64,000 nucleotides of DNA, from NCBI GenBank assembly GCA_016720685.1, contig JADKKC010000014.1:1-64000 (forward strand), in the 5' to 3' direction. Shown piece after piece: positions 53,202-62,012 of the stretch. The translations under genes and the position numbers were made by a program. Source of the DNA: Zoogloea sp. (lineage in GTDB: Bacteria > Pseudomonadota > Gammaproteobacteria > Burkholderiales > Rhodocyclaceae). The notes beneath the pieces are model-generated. The model did no database searches and was not told where the DNA came from. It worked only from the letters and a program-made list of their open reading frames with translations. The stretch's first letter is position 1. Every line of letters begins with the position of its first letter.

Positions 53202-53208
53202 CACGAAC

Positions 53209-54081
53209 ATGAGCGAGATCAGCCGGGTCGCACTTTTCGGCAAACTCAACAGCCTTGGCTACAAGGCCATTGAGGGCGCCACGGTCTTCTGCAAGCTGCG
53301 TGGAAATCCTTATGTCGAACTGGTGCACTGGATCCAACAGATCCTGCAGGCGCAGGATTCCGATCTGCAACGGATTGTCCGTTACTTCGAACTCGACGTT
53401 GGCAAACTCGCTGGCGACATCACCGCCGCGCTTGACCGCCTGCCACGGGGCGCCACGTCGATCTCCGATCTCTCTGAGGCCGTCGAGAACGCCGTCGAGC
53501 GTGGCTGGGTGTACGGCTCGCTGATGTACCGCGAGAGCCATGTGCGCACTGGCCACCTGATTGTTGGCGCACTCAAGACACCCAGCTTGCGCAACGCGCT
53601 GATGGCGATCTCGCGCCAGTTCGAGCGCATTCGCGGCGACACGCTGACCGAGGACTTCGAAAAGATCGTCGCCGGCTCGCCCGAGGAAGCGCTGGCAGCC
53701 AATGACGGCTCAGGCGCCGCGGCCAACCTGCTCAAGCCGGTGCTGGCTCGCGGCACCCTCCGCACCATCGGCGCCACCACCTTCGCCGAGTACAAAAGGT
53801 ACATCGAGAAAGACCCGGCGCTGACCCGCCGCTTCCAGTCGATCCAGGTGGATGAGCCGAGTGAGGCCAAGGCGCTGCTGATCGTCTCCACGCTCAAGGG
53901 CGCTCCGCCGGGCTACGTCGGCGACGGCGAGGGCGGCGGCCGGATGATCGACGCGATCCTCACCAACACCATGCTGCCGCGCATCAGCGAGGAGTTCCTG
54001 CGGCGCATGCTCGAAGGCAAGCCCGTCGAGCGGGTGCACGTGGGAGTCGAAGGCAATGATTTCCAGTACGGCTTCGATTGA
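53209..54081 (+). CDS. tssH: Miniature TssH (ClpV) made by three in-frame deletions
   Basis: A 290-residue open frame built from collinear pieces of ClpV, the T6SS sheath-recycling AAA+ ATPase (normally near 890 residues). Residues 1-170 are the N-terminal domain (FGKLNSLGYKAIEGATVFCK). Then the frame jumps to a D1 piece (NLLKPVLARGTLRTIGATTF, DPALTRRFQSIQVDEPSEAK), then to the D2 loop KGAPPGYVGDGEGGG, then to the C-terminus (RMIDAILTNTMLPRISEEFL). Every Walker A and Walker B motif is gone, so it cannot hydrolyse ATP. The start codon and a short spacer to tssG are normal. It may be a relic or may make an N-domain protein that still binds sheath. Confidence 0.8.
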   Translation: MSEISRVALFGKLNSLGYKAIEGATVFCKLRGNPYVELVHWIQQILQAQDSDLQRIVRYFELDVGKLAGDITAALDRLPRGATSISDLSEAVENAVERGWVYGSLMYRESHVRTGHLIVGALKTPSLRNALMAISRQFERIRGDTLTEDFEKIVAGSPEEALAANDGSGAAANLLKPVLARGTLRTIGATTFAEYKRYIEKDPALTRRFQSIQVDEPSEAKALLIVSTLKGAPPGYVGDGEGGGRMIDAILTNTMLPRISEEFLRRMLEGKPVERVHVGVEGNDFQYGFD

Positions 54082-54097
54082 GCGGCGCGGTCGAGTC

Positions 54098-54487
54098 ATG
54101 TCGAATTTCCCCTCCTTTATTACTGCCTGCATGGTGGTGGCCTGCCTCGTGGGCGCTGCCCACGCAGATTCTCCGAATCCGCTAGTAGGTGACTGGGCGC
54201 GCACGGGTGCAGGCTGTGCCCGACCGGAGATGTCCTTCGCGCCGAGGTCGGCCGTCATTCGTCTTGATGCTGACGGCACGCCGGTCCAGTTCCGGTATCC
54301 GGCCGTGACTTACCGGGTGAGCGAAGATCGGGTGACAGCCGAACTGGGCGGGCGTCATCCCATGGCGCAAACGTCAGACAAGCGCTCATTACGCTTTGTC
54401 ATGGCGTCATCCGAGCGGGCCGACCTGCAACTGCTGAACGGCGTGACATTGGCTTACTTCCGTTGTCCCCTTGTAAAACACCGCTGA
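54098..54487 (+). CDS. Small secreted protein, unknown, in T6SS locus
   Basis: A 129-residue protein with a signal peptide (about 1-22, ending AHA) and a mature domain starting SPNPLVGDWARTGAGCARPE. Two Cys (GCARPE and YFRCPL, at the two ends) could form a disulfide. The G-x-W start suggests a small lipocalin-like or META-like beta domain, but I do not recognise the family. The 16-base gap after tssH suggests cotranscription; a periplasmic immunity or accessory role is possible. Confidence 0.6.
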   Translation: MSNFPSFITACMVVACLVGAAHADSPNPLVGDWARTGAGCARPEMSFAPRSAVIRLDADGTPVQFRYPAVTYRVSEDRVTAELGGRHPMAQTSDKRSLRFVMASSERADLQLLNGVTLAYFRCPLVKHR

Positions 54488-54500
54488 CCGAGGATGCGAA

Positions 54501-54833
54501 CATGCCCAACCCGGTGATCGTCTCTCCAAGCACTTCTCCCTTTCGGAACTGACAGCCACGCCTTCCGGCCTCCCCAACCAGCCGGCGTCGCTGCGGGCGC
54601 TGTGCAAGCACATTCTCGAGCCGGTCAGGGATCACTACGGGCGCCCGGTCGTCGTTCACAGCGCTTATCGCAGTCCTGCCGTCAATAAGGCGGTAGGTGG
54701 ATCGCCCATGTCGCAGCATGTCAGGGGCGAAGCGGTCGACTTCCACGTGAGCGGTTACTCGGTTTATGAGGTGGCGACGTGGATCTCGGAGACCTTGACA
54801 TACGACCAGCTGCTCCTTGAGAACTTTCTGCCG
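54501..54833 (+). pseudogene. M15-type peptidase (DUF882-like), 3' end lost
   Basis: After a short start at 54501 the frame shifts near 54518 into SKHFSLSELTATPSGLPNQP, then LCKHILEPVRDHYGRPVVVH, HSAYRSPAVNKAVGGSPMSQ and HVRGEAVDFHVSG, the zinc D-Ala-D-Ala carboxypeptidase/endolysin-like domain (His in SQH and Asp in AVDFH). It is cut after YDQLLLENFLPG, where a TPR gene in another frame begins. Such peptidases act on cell-wall peptides and occur as phage or T6SS effectors. Confidence 0.65.
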
Positions 54834-55918
54834 GGTACCGGCAGGCCATCAAGCTCGATCCGCGGCGAGCCGACTTCCACAACAACCTCGGCGTGCTCCA
54901 CCGTGTCACCGAAGCGTCCGAAGCCGCCGAGGCCGAATACCTGCGGGCGATCGAACTCGATCCGAAGCACTTTCGCGCCTACAACAACCTTGGCATGCTC
55001 TACGCCGCCCGCGACGACATCAAGGCCGCAGTGCAGTACTACTGTAAATCGATCACCCTGATGCCCGAACACCCTGACGGCCACAAGCTGCTTGGGCTGG
55101 CCTACTACTCCACCGGCCAGCTCGAAGAGGCGGCCGAGGTGTTCCGCCAGTGGCTAGAACAGCGGCCGGACGACCCCACAGCCCGCCACATGTATGCAGC
55201 CTGTTCGGGCCGTGACGTGCCCGAGCGGGCTGGCGACGAGTACATCGTCGACACTTTCGACCGCTTTGCCGAGAGCTTCGAAGAGCAGCTCCAGGTACGC
55301 CTGCGCTACCGGGCGCCGGAGCTCGTCACTGACGCCCTCAAGCGCTACCTGCCGGCGCCAGACAAGCAGCTCGACATCCTCGACGCAGGCTGCGGCACCG
55401 GCCTGTGCGGCCCGCTGGTGGCTCCGTGGGCTGAGCGGCTGGTGGGCGTCGACCTGTCGGTGGGTATGCTTCAACGGGCCGAAGGCAAGGGCTGCTACGA
55501 CCGGTTGTATCGAATCGAGTTGACCGAATTCCTGCGCATGCCCAACGAGACCAGTGCCTACGATGTGATCCTCTCCGCCGACACCTTGTGTTACTTCGGT
55601 CCGCTGGAGGCAGTCAGCGCTGCTGCGAGGCGGGCGCTGCGACCGCAAGGGTTGTTTGCCTTCTCGGTGGAAGATGCCGGCGGCACGGCACCGCTTGGCC
55701 ACATTCTCAATCCTCACGGCCGCTATGCCCACGCGGCGTCCTACGTGCGCGACTGCCTCGAAGGGGTGGGGTTCCATGTGCTGGGCATCGATCCGGCGGT
55801 GCTACGCACCGAGGGAGGATCTCCGGTGAATGGCCTGATCGTTGTCACCCAAGCCGTGCCGCTGCGGGAGGCGTACGTCATGAAGCAGTGTGCCGGCACC
55901 GCTTCGCCTGGGCTGTGA
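54834..55918 (+). pseudogene. TPR-repeat SAM methyltransferase, 5' end lost
   Basis: From 54834 the frame reads TPR units (RQAIKLDPRRADFHNNLGVL, LRAIELDPKHFRAYNNLGML, EHPDGHKLLGLAYYSTGQLE), then a class I methyltransferase (ILDAGCGTGLCGPLVAPWAE, GVDLSVGMLQRAEGKG, YDVILSADTLCYFGPLEAVS). The methyltransferase part is complete, but the N-terminal repeats and start are missing because the gene is spliced to the M15 fragment; a stop lies just upstream in frame. A shorter product could start at GTG 54893. Members of this family sit near secretion loci but have no agreed target. Confidence 0.7.
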
Positions 55919-55955
55919 TTCCAAAAGCAAGGCACGCGTAGCAGCGGAGGATTCG

Positions 55956-57696
55956 ATGTTCGCAATGAAAGTCGACCGGCTCGTTAAAATTACCACTCCT
56001 CTGGGGCCGCTACTGGAGTTCAGCCGGCTCGAAGGCAGCGATGGGCTCTCCCGCAACGGCGAATACCGTATTACGGTGCTTTCGCGCCGCGGTGACATCC
56101 AGGCCGACGAACTCCTCGGCCACCCGATCTCTGTGGCCGTCACCACACCCTATGGCAGCGTGCGCGAATTCAACGGCCTCGCCGCAGGCTTTTACCAGGT
56201 TGGCCAGAACGGCCGCTACCACCAATATCTCATCGTCGTGCGCCCCTGGACCTGGCTGCTCACCCGCACCAGCGATTGCAAGATCTTTCAGGACAAAACG
56301 ATCCGCCAGATCATCGAAAAGGTCTTCGCCGACCACCCCTACGCCGACTTCGAGTTTCACCTTACCTCCAGCTACACCACCTGGGCTTACTGCGTTCAGT
56401 ATCGCGAGAGCGATTTCAACTTTCTGACCCGGCTGATGGAACAGGAAGGCATGCATTTCTTCTTCCGTCACCAAAACGGCAAGCACACCCTTGTCATCGC
56501 CGACAGCCTCAGGGCCCACGTTGCCGCAGATCACTACGGCGAAGTGCGTTTCCGCGAACCCGAAACCACCCACGCCCGCGCCGACGAAGGCATCCGCGAG
56601 TGGTCCCACGGCGCCGAGATCCAGCCCACCCGCTTCATCCAGCGCGACTTCAACTTCGAGAAGCCGCGTGCAGACATGCAGGCCGATGCCGGCCCGGCGC
56701 GTCCGCTCAAGCACCAGCACCAGGCGGCCTTCGACATCTTCGATTACCCCGGCGAATACGAGGAGCGCGGGGAGGGCCAGCGCATCGCCGCCGTGCGCAT
56801 CGAGGAGATGCGCCATCAGTTCGACCACTTCAACGGCGAAGGCAACGCGGCCGGGCTAGCTACTGGCGGGCTGTTCAAGCTGCTTGAGCACCCCCGCGAC
56901 GACCAGAATCAGGAATACCTCATCGTCGAGGCCGACTACCGGGTCGAGGAGAGCCCGCTTGAATCCGAACTGGCTACCACCGAACTCATCGGCCTGCGCT
57001 TTCGCGCGATCCCGTCGGCGCAGATCTTCCATCCACCGCGCAGGAAGTCATCGTCGAGTTCCTCGAAGGCGACCCGGATCGCCCGATCATCACCGGCCGC
57101 GTCTACAACGCCGACCAGATGCCGCCCTACGCGCTGCCGGCCAACATGACCCAGACCGGCATCAAGACCCGTTCCAGCAAAGGGGGCGGCGTGACCAACT
57201 TCAACGAGATCCGCTTCGAGGACAAGAAGGGCGCCGAACAGGTCTACATCCACGCTGAGAAAAACCAGGACATCGTGGTCGAGAACGACGAAACCACCCA
57301 CGTCAAACACAGGGGGCGTTGCAACGAGACGATCACCACCACAACGACCGGACCGAGACGGTCGGCCATAACGAAGTCGTCACCATTGGCGCCAACAAGG
57401 CCGAAACCGTCGCCGTTGCCAAGGCCTTGTCCATCGGCGCCGGTTACGCCGTCACCGTCGGAGCAGGCATGAACACGGCCGTCGGCCTGGGGCAGTTCGA
57501 AGAGGTCGGTGTCGACAAGACCGTTGTGGTGGGCACCGACTTCAGCCTCACTGCCGGCGACAGCATCACGTTCACGGTGGGCAAGAGTGTCCTGGTGATG
57601 AAAAAGGACGGCACCATCACACTTAACGGCAAGACCATCGATGTCGTCGGCTCCGACCACATACAGCTCGACGGCAAGCGCATTGACCTCAACTGA
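55956..57696 (+). pseudogene. vgrG: VgrG spike protein, damaged copy
   Basis: The start MFAMKVDRLVKITTPLG has a good ribosome site, and the first 360 residues are a normal VgrG gp27-like part almost identical to the intact copy at 62013. At 57041 a 214-base deletion relative to that copy removes the gp5 OB-fold start and shifts the frame. The sequence resumes as PALPANMTQ-type spike core (57119) and shifts again near 57312; the last frame ends ITLNGKTIDVVGSDHIQLDG at 57696. No full spike can be made. The distal end differs from the intact copy, so the two originally carried different tips. Confidence 0.85.
56052..57041 (+). repeat. 990-bp near-identical direct repeat, copy 1 (within damaged vgrG)
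   Basis: This block pairs with 62109-63098 at a constant offset of 6,057 bases and differs at only scattered positions. Both lie on the plus strand, so recombination between them would delete or duplicate the whole effector module between. Confidence 0.9.
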
Positions 57697-57705
57697 GGCT
57701 CCCCC

Positions 57706-58857
57706 GTGAACGGACCGGACAACCTGCTTGAATCGCCGATCAAACCAGCGCCACTACCAGAGGTGCGAAACCATACTGCGTTTCCTAGCCAGTATTTCCA
57801 GATGGTGGATGTGGCGGGCCAGATCTTCCATGTCATGGTCAGCCGCCTCACCTACACCTTGCGGAAGGTCGATGCCGAAGGCTGCCTCTTGCTCGCCGAC
57901 TGCCAGCACCCCCTGGTCGCCAGCGACACCTTTTACGGCGAACCCAACCTCAGCTCCGTGCTGCAGGAGAGCGACTACGCCCCCTTCAAACCACGTTGCG
58001 ACCTGCTCTTCAATTACGCTGTCGCCCACGCCCCAAACGGCGAGCCCCGACCGAGCTGGGCGGTGGGTATCAAGGTGGGTGAATGGGTCAAACGCATCGT
58101 GGTTACCGGGCCACGTCAGTTCGTGCGTGACGGTGAAGGCTGGCATCTGAGCGAACCTGAGCCCGTTGCCACGATTCCGATCCGATACGAGCTCGCTTGG
58201 GGTGGCACCTGCACCTGGCCTCCCACCCCGCCTGACGGCGTGCCAGTCGAACCCCAGATTCTTGCTCGGGAAGCCCGCAACCCTATCGGCTGCGGCTTCC
58301 TCGATCCTGACTGGGACGCGCGTGCGCAGCCGCCCCGCCGCCCCGCGCCCCGGCTGGAGAGCTTCGGGCGTCCCTTCGACGAAGCCGCTGCCGAAGCCGG
58401 TGACTACCCGGTGGTCGGCCTTGGCGCACTCGGGCGCTGGTGGCAGCCGCGTCTAGCGCTGGCGGGCACCTACGACGATCACTGGAAGAAAACCCGCTGG
58501 CCAGGTTTGCCCGAAGACTTCGACTTCGGCTACTGGAACTGCGCCCCGGAAGATCAGCAGATCGACTACCCCGAAGGTGGCGAGCGTGTGGTGCTGGCCG
58601 GGCTGCACCCCGGCGGAGAAGTCCGTTTCCGGCTGCCACGGCCGGATCTCAAGCTGCTGCTGCACCTCGAGGCAGGCGTCCCGCTCTTCAAACCGCTGGT
58701 CACCGACACCCTGATCTTCGACTTCCAGGCCTACGAGCTCAGCGTTGTGCAGCGTGCGGTGGTGGCCGCTGCGGCGGGTGTGGAGCTCATGGAACTCGGA
58801 ACCTGGGACGTTGAAGCGGCACGCCGGGCCAACGCGGCCATCCAGAAAGGACAGTGA
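57706..58857 (+). CDS. DUF2169 T6SS effector adaptor/chaperone
   Basis: A 383-residue DUF2169 protein (FQMVDVAGQIFHVMVSRLTY, WGGTCTWPPTPPDGVPVEPQ, PVVGLGALGRWWQPRLALAG). DUF2169 proteins load particular effectors onto VgrG and are encoded between vgrG and the effector, as here. It starts with GTG nine bases after the vgrG stop and is directly followed by the DUF4150 gene. The frame is intact. Its C-terminal region (VVAAAAGVELMELGTWD) is Ala-rich. Confidence 0.88.
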   Translation: MNGPDNLLESPIKPAPLPEVRNHTAFPSQYFQMVDVAGQIFHVMVSRLTYTLRKVDAEGCLLLADCQHPLVASDTFYGEPNLSSVLQESDYAPFKPRCDLLFNYAVAHAPNGEPRPSWAVGIKVGEWVKRIVVTGPRQFVRDGEGWHLSEPEPVATIPIRYELAWGGTCTWPPTPPDGVPVEPQILAREARNPIGCGFLDPDWDARAQPPRRPAPRLESFGRPFDEAAAEAGDYPVVGLGALGRWWQPRLALAGTYDDHWKKTRWPGLPEDFDFGYWNCAPEDQQIDYPEGGERVVLAGLHPGGEVRFRLPRPDLKLLLHLEAGVPLFKPLVTDTLIFDFQAYELSVVQRAVVAAAAGVELMELGTWDVEAARRANAAIQKGQ

Positions 58858-58858
58858 G

Positions 58859-59218
58859 ATGGCCAGCGAAACCGCCACCGCCCAAGACGCTCAGTTCCGT
58901 CTCGTCAGCCTCGCACCGGACGTCTGCCTCACGCCGAGCAAGCAAGGTGTGCCGGTGCCCTATCCCATCACGCATACGATGGACAAGAGCCAGCACTGCT
59001 CGCCCAACGTCTTCTTTCAGGGCAAGCCCGCCTATCTGCATAACGAAAGCTACGTTGACAAAGTCATGGGCGACGAGCCCGGCGCCGGCAAGGGGGTGGT
59101 GAGCCAGACCAACACGACGATCAGTCACGCCATCGGCAAGAGCAGCTCCGTGTTTGTGAACGGCAAACCCATCGTTCGGACCGGTGACAGCGTCTGGATG
59201 AACTGGAAAGCACCGTGA
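58859..59218 (+). CDS. DUF4150 PAAR-like tip protein
   Basis: A 119-residue DUF4150 protein, which takes the place of PAAR at the tip of the VgrG spike. Recognisable parts are VCLTPSKQGVPVPYPITHTM and VMGDEPGAGKGVVSQTNTTI, ending with FVNGKPIVRTGDSVWMNWK. The ATG at 58859 follows the DUF2169 stop directly, and the gene overlaps the toxin by four bases, so the tip and toxin are separate but coupled polypeptides. Confidence 0.88.
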   Translation: MASETATAQDAQFRLVSLAPDVCLTPSKQGVPVPYPITHTMDKSQHCSPNVFFQGKPAYLHNESYVDKVMGDEPGAGKGVVSQTNTTISHAIGKSSSVFVNGKPIVRTGDSVWMNWKAP

Positions 59219-60060
59219 GCGGCAAGGGCAAGGTCAAGCCCAACAACCAGGTCGCCCCGGGCCCGATCGGCAACACCCAGGGGCTGATCGTTCCCCAGAC
59301 GAGCCCCAATGCCAGCGGCCCCGGCAATAGCGCCCCGCCGCCCAAGCCGACACCGAAAGAGGAGAGTTGGTGGAAACGCTGGGGGTCGGACGCACTGCAC
59401 ACGGCGCTCGATGTGGTGGGGATGATTCCCGCTGTCGGAGAGGTGGCTGACGGTGCCAACGCACTGGTCTATCTTGCAGAAGGCGACAAGGTCAGTGCGG
59501 CGCTGAGTGCTGCCGCCATGTTGCCGGTGGGCGGTCAGGCGGCGACGGCGGCGAAGTGGGGCAAGAAGGGTGTTCAGGCGGTCGAGAAACAGGTGGCGAA
59601 AGAAGCCGCAGAGCGCGCAGCCAAAGAAGCGGCCGAGAAGGCTGCAAAGGAGAAGCTGGAGCGGGAAGCGGCGGAGAGGGCAAAAAAAGAGGCCGAGGCG
59701 CGGGCAGCAGGCAGTGGGGGGATAGTTGAAAACAACTCACCTCGGAACGATCCGCGTTATCGTCGAGGAAAATTCAGAAAAGGTGTGCGGGAGAAAGTCT
59801 GGGAAGAGGCGAAGGGACCAGATGGCAAAGTACGCGACCCTCTGACTGGTAAAGAGATCAAGGAAAATGAACCTTGGGATATGGGGCATAAGCCGGGGTA
59901 TGAGCATTGGAAGCATCAAGAAAGTGCTTCCGAAAGAGGTCTGGATAGAAGCAAGTTTATGGATGAGTATAACGACACCTCAAAATATCGGCCGGAGCTT
60001 CCGTCCTCAAATAGAAGTCATGCTGGCGAGATTAGAGATAATGACTATTTCGGAGATTAA
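59215..60060 (+). CDS. T6SS effector with C-terminal GH-E nuclease domain
   Basis: A 281-residue toxin. Residues 1-50 are Pro/Gly-rich linker, about 55-110 a short helical region with two hydrophobic stretches (LHTALDVVGMIPAVGEVADG), about 125-168 a charged Ala/Glu/Lys coiled coil, and about 180-281 a GH-E family HNH/endonuclease VII-type nuclease. The motif WDMGHKPGYEHWKH has Gly224-His225 and Glu230, and LPSSNRSHAGE closes the domain. GC drops sharply from about residue 170, typical of a swapped-in toxin tip. It lies between the DUF4150 tip and a SUFU-type immunity gene. Confidence 0.85.
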   Translation: MSGKGKVKPNNQVAPGPIGNTQGLIVPQTSPNASGPGNSAPPPKPTPKEESWWKRWGSDALHTALDVVGMIPAVGEVADGANALVYLAEGDKVSAALSAAAMLPVGGQAATAAKWGKKGVQAVEKQVAKEAAERAAKEAAEKAAKEKLEREAAERAKKEAEARAAGSGGIVENNSPRNDPRYRRGKFRKGVREKVWEEAKGPDGKVRDPLTGKEIKENEPWDMGHKPGYEHWKHQESASERGLDRSKFMDEYNDTSKYRPELPSSNRSHAGEIRDNDYFGD

Positions 60061-60062
60061 TT

Positions 60063-60647
60063 GTGCGTGCAGTAAGTGATGATGACAAAAAAATTGCAAA
60101 GAAGGTTTTCTCTGCGTTTGGCGGGGAGAGGCCGACGGTTCGTAATTATTTTAATGACTCTCGCGATATTTCTGTTGATATTATTTCAGTGGCGGGAACT
60201 CCTGATGTTGATATCTCTTCATATGGCACGATAGGTTTGTCAGATTATCCGATGTTTTGGGATGGAAAAGAATTTCCGACGAGATTGGAGCTTTGCGGCG
60301 CTGCGCTTTCATCATTTTCTGTTTTTCCAAATATTATCGCAGAGGCTGCCTTTACAATAATTAGATCAAGAGAGGTTTGGCGTCCGGGGAGCTTTATTAG
60401 GGATTTGGTGGTGAATTACGAGCCAAACTTTGGTTTGAGGTCTCTTTATATTACGTCTCCATTTTTTTGGGATCGAGATCTCCATGAGTTGATTTTAAGT
60501 AATAAGGTTGTTAACTGGTTGATGTGTTTCCCTATTTCAGCGGCGGAGTTGGGGTATTTGGAAAAGTACGGGATTGATCAGTTTGAGAGCATGCTGGAGG
60601 AGGCCGGTGCTGATGTCTTCGATACATCTCGTGATAGCTGTGTATAG
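60063..60647 (+). CDS. SUFU-family immunity protein
   Basis: A 194-residue protein of the suppressor-of-fused (SUFU) immunity superfamily (LYITSPFFWDRDLHELILSN, WLMCFPISAAELGYLEKYG). SUFU proteins are common immunity partners of HNH/GH-E nucleases. It starts with GTG two bases after the toxin stop. It is strikingly AT-rich compared with the rest of the window, as is the end of the toxin, so both were probably acquired together. It should bind and block the GH-E nuclease in the cytoplasm. Confidence 0.85.
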   Translation: MRAVSDDDKKIAKKVFSAFGGERPTVRNYFNDSRDISVDIISVAGTPDVDISSYGTIGLSDYPMFWDGKEFPTRLELCGAALSSFSVFPNIIAEAAFTIIRSREVWRPGSFIRDLVVNYEPNFGLRSLYITSPFFWDRDLHELILSNKVVNWLMCFPISAAELGYLEKYGIDQFESMLEEAGADVFDTSRDSCV

Positions 60648-60948
60648 TTTTTAATTCGGGAATTGAATAGGCTTTAGGGCGCCTCGAAAAACTTGGACAC
60701 GTATCTTCCAGAAGATCTGCCAGAGCTGCTCGTCTATCGGGATGGTTGCTGCACATACCGGGGTGCAGTCTCAGGGCATCATTGTGCTTTGTCGGCACTG
60801 ATTGCAGATGTCTGTGACTCAAGCGGCTCGGCCGATGATCCCGGGATCTTTGGGTGGCTCCTGGCGCTTGATTGGGCTCGCGCCTAGATCACAGATTTTA
60901 TTGCAAGAATTAACGCAGGGCGGTGGCTGCCATGATTCCCTCGACGGG
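60648..60948. other. Unassigned stretch after the immunity gene
   Basis: Only short frames of no recognisable family are present. The sequence returns to high GC near 60700 and merges into the DUF2169 remnant. It is probably debris from the duplication that produced the second DUF2169/vgrG copy. Confidence 0.5.
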
Positions 60949-61135
60949 GCGTCGGCCCAAGCCGGTCACTACTCGGTGCTTCGGACCGGAGCGGTTGGGC
61001 GCTGGTGGCAACCGCGCCTCGCCCTGGACGATTATTAACCCGGCCCTTGAATAACGACACTTCTTTTCAGCCTGCTTCCAATATAACTATTTGAATACAT
61101 AAGTTTTTCTGGTTTTTTGGAAACAGTTAAGTAAG

Positions 61136-61736
61136 TATCCCCCGGCAAAGCCGGGGGCTTTAGTTTGTTAGCCCCTCAAAGGGGCAGCCAAGTGCGCCGC
61201 CTGAAGGCGGCCGTCACATGCCCAACTTCAGTTGGTCGTAATGCTCGTCTTCCTTCTCTTGGTGCCGGATGTAGGCCCGAACCATCTCCTCGTCCAGCCC
61301 AACCGTTGAAACAAAGTACCCTCTGGCCCAGAAGTTCTCACCCCCGAAGTTCCGGCTTCGCCCATTGAACCGACGCGCGATCGAGATCGCGCTCTTCCCC
61401 TTGATGTAACCCACCACGTTTGCCACCGAGTATTTCGGTGGAATGCTGATACACATGTGAATGTGATCACTCATCAGGTGTCCTTCCAAAATCCTGCACT
61501 CCTTCTGACCAGCCAACTCATGCAGTACCTCACCGAGGTGCTTGCGAATCGCCCCGAAGATAAGTTTCTTCCTCTTCTTCGGGATGAATACCACGTGATA
61601 CTTGCAGTCCCATTTCGTGTGGCTCAGGCTCTGATAATCTTGCATCGGAAACTCCTATCTCTTGGTCGAGACAGAAGCTTCTAGGTCACCGTGTCACACG
61701 GTCAAACCTCGTGAGTCCCCCGGCAAAGCCGGGGGA
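61136..61736 (-). mobile_element. IS200/IS605-family element
   Basis: It contains only tnpA and carries at each end the same 19-base hairpin (CCCCCGGCAAAGCCGGGGG at 61139-61157 and 61717-61735), the subterminal folds recognised by Y1 transposases. A further small hairpin (GCCCCT, 3 bases, AGGGGC) lies near 61171. Exact cleavage ends cannot be fixed by eye, so the limits are approximate. Confidence 0.85.
61214..61645 (-). CDS. tnpA: IS200-type Y1 transposase TnpA
   Basis: A 143-residue HUH single-strand transposase. The metal-binding HUH motif is His61-Ile-His63 (MSDHIHMCISI), and the catalytic Tyr is Tyr125 (MVRAYIRHQEKEDEHYD). The length and full motif set indicate an active enzyme. It moves by excision and insertion of single-stranded DNA, usually at replication forks, and leaves no target duplication. 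No tnpB is present. Confidence 0.95.
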   Translation of the reverse strand: MQDYQSLSHTKWDCKYHVVFIPKKRKKLIFGAIRKHLGEVLHELAGQKECRILEGHLMSDHIHMCISIPPKYSVANVVGYIKGKSAISIARRFNGRSRNFGGENFWARGYFVSTVGLDEEMVRAYIRHQEKEDEHYDQLKLGM

Positions 61737-62012
61737 TTACCGGGTTTATTTAAGGGCCGGGTTAATAGCAGATCGACGACCCCGGAGGCCGCGAGCCCGT
61801 GGTGCTGGCCGGACTGCCCTGGCGCAGCGGTTTCAACTCAAACCATTCCACTCCGATAAGCACGGGCATCTCGCAATCACGCCCTTGGTGCGCAGCGCTG
61901 CCTCATCCAGGCGTGGGTGAAGCAGGTGCCTACAACTCTCCGCCAGTTCCCCGCGGGGGCCTGAGCGTTTGGGCTATGATCCAATAGGAACGCACTGAGG
62001 GCGGAGGCTGCC

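Larger units (their letters stand above)
61033..61767. mobile_element. Element bounded by 22-bp inverted repeats, containing IS200
   Basis: The 22 bases at 61033-61054 (starting TATTAACCCGGCCCTT) are the reverse complement of 61746-61767 with one mismatch. IS200 itself has no terminal inverted repeats, so these mark a different, outer element, probably a MITE or a deleted DDE-type IS. The short AT-rich arm 61055-61135 and the IS200 are inside. The outer repeats begin and end with TA-containing sequence, but no duplication can be proved because the host gene is decayed. Confidence 0.65.
60949..61830 (+). pseudogene. Second DUF2169 gene, split by an inserted element and decayed
   Basis: The left part (60949-61032) encodes SVLRTGAVGRWWQPRLALDD, matching the intact copy at 58395-58470. 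The right part (from 61768) encodes QIDDPGGREPVVLAGL, matching the intact QIDYPEGGERVVLAGL at 58558. Between them lies the inverted-repeat element 61033-61767. Some sequence was also lost, since the region between the two motifs in the intact gene is not fully present. It is a relic of a second effector module that preceded the intact vgrG. Confidence 0.75.

Noticed and set aside
60693..60887. A 64-codon ORF after the immunity gene.
   Set aside because: No ribosome site, no family resemblance, and it lies in debris between two module copies.
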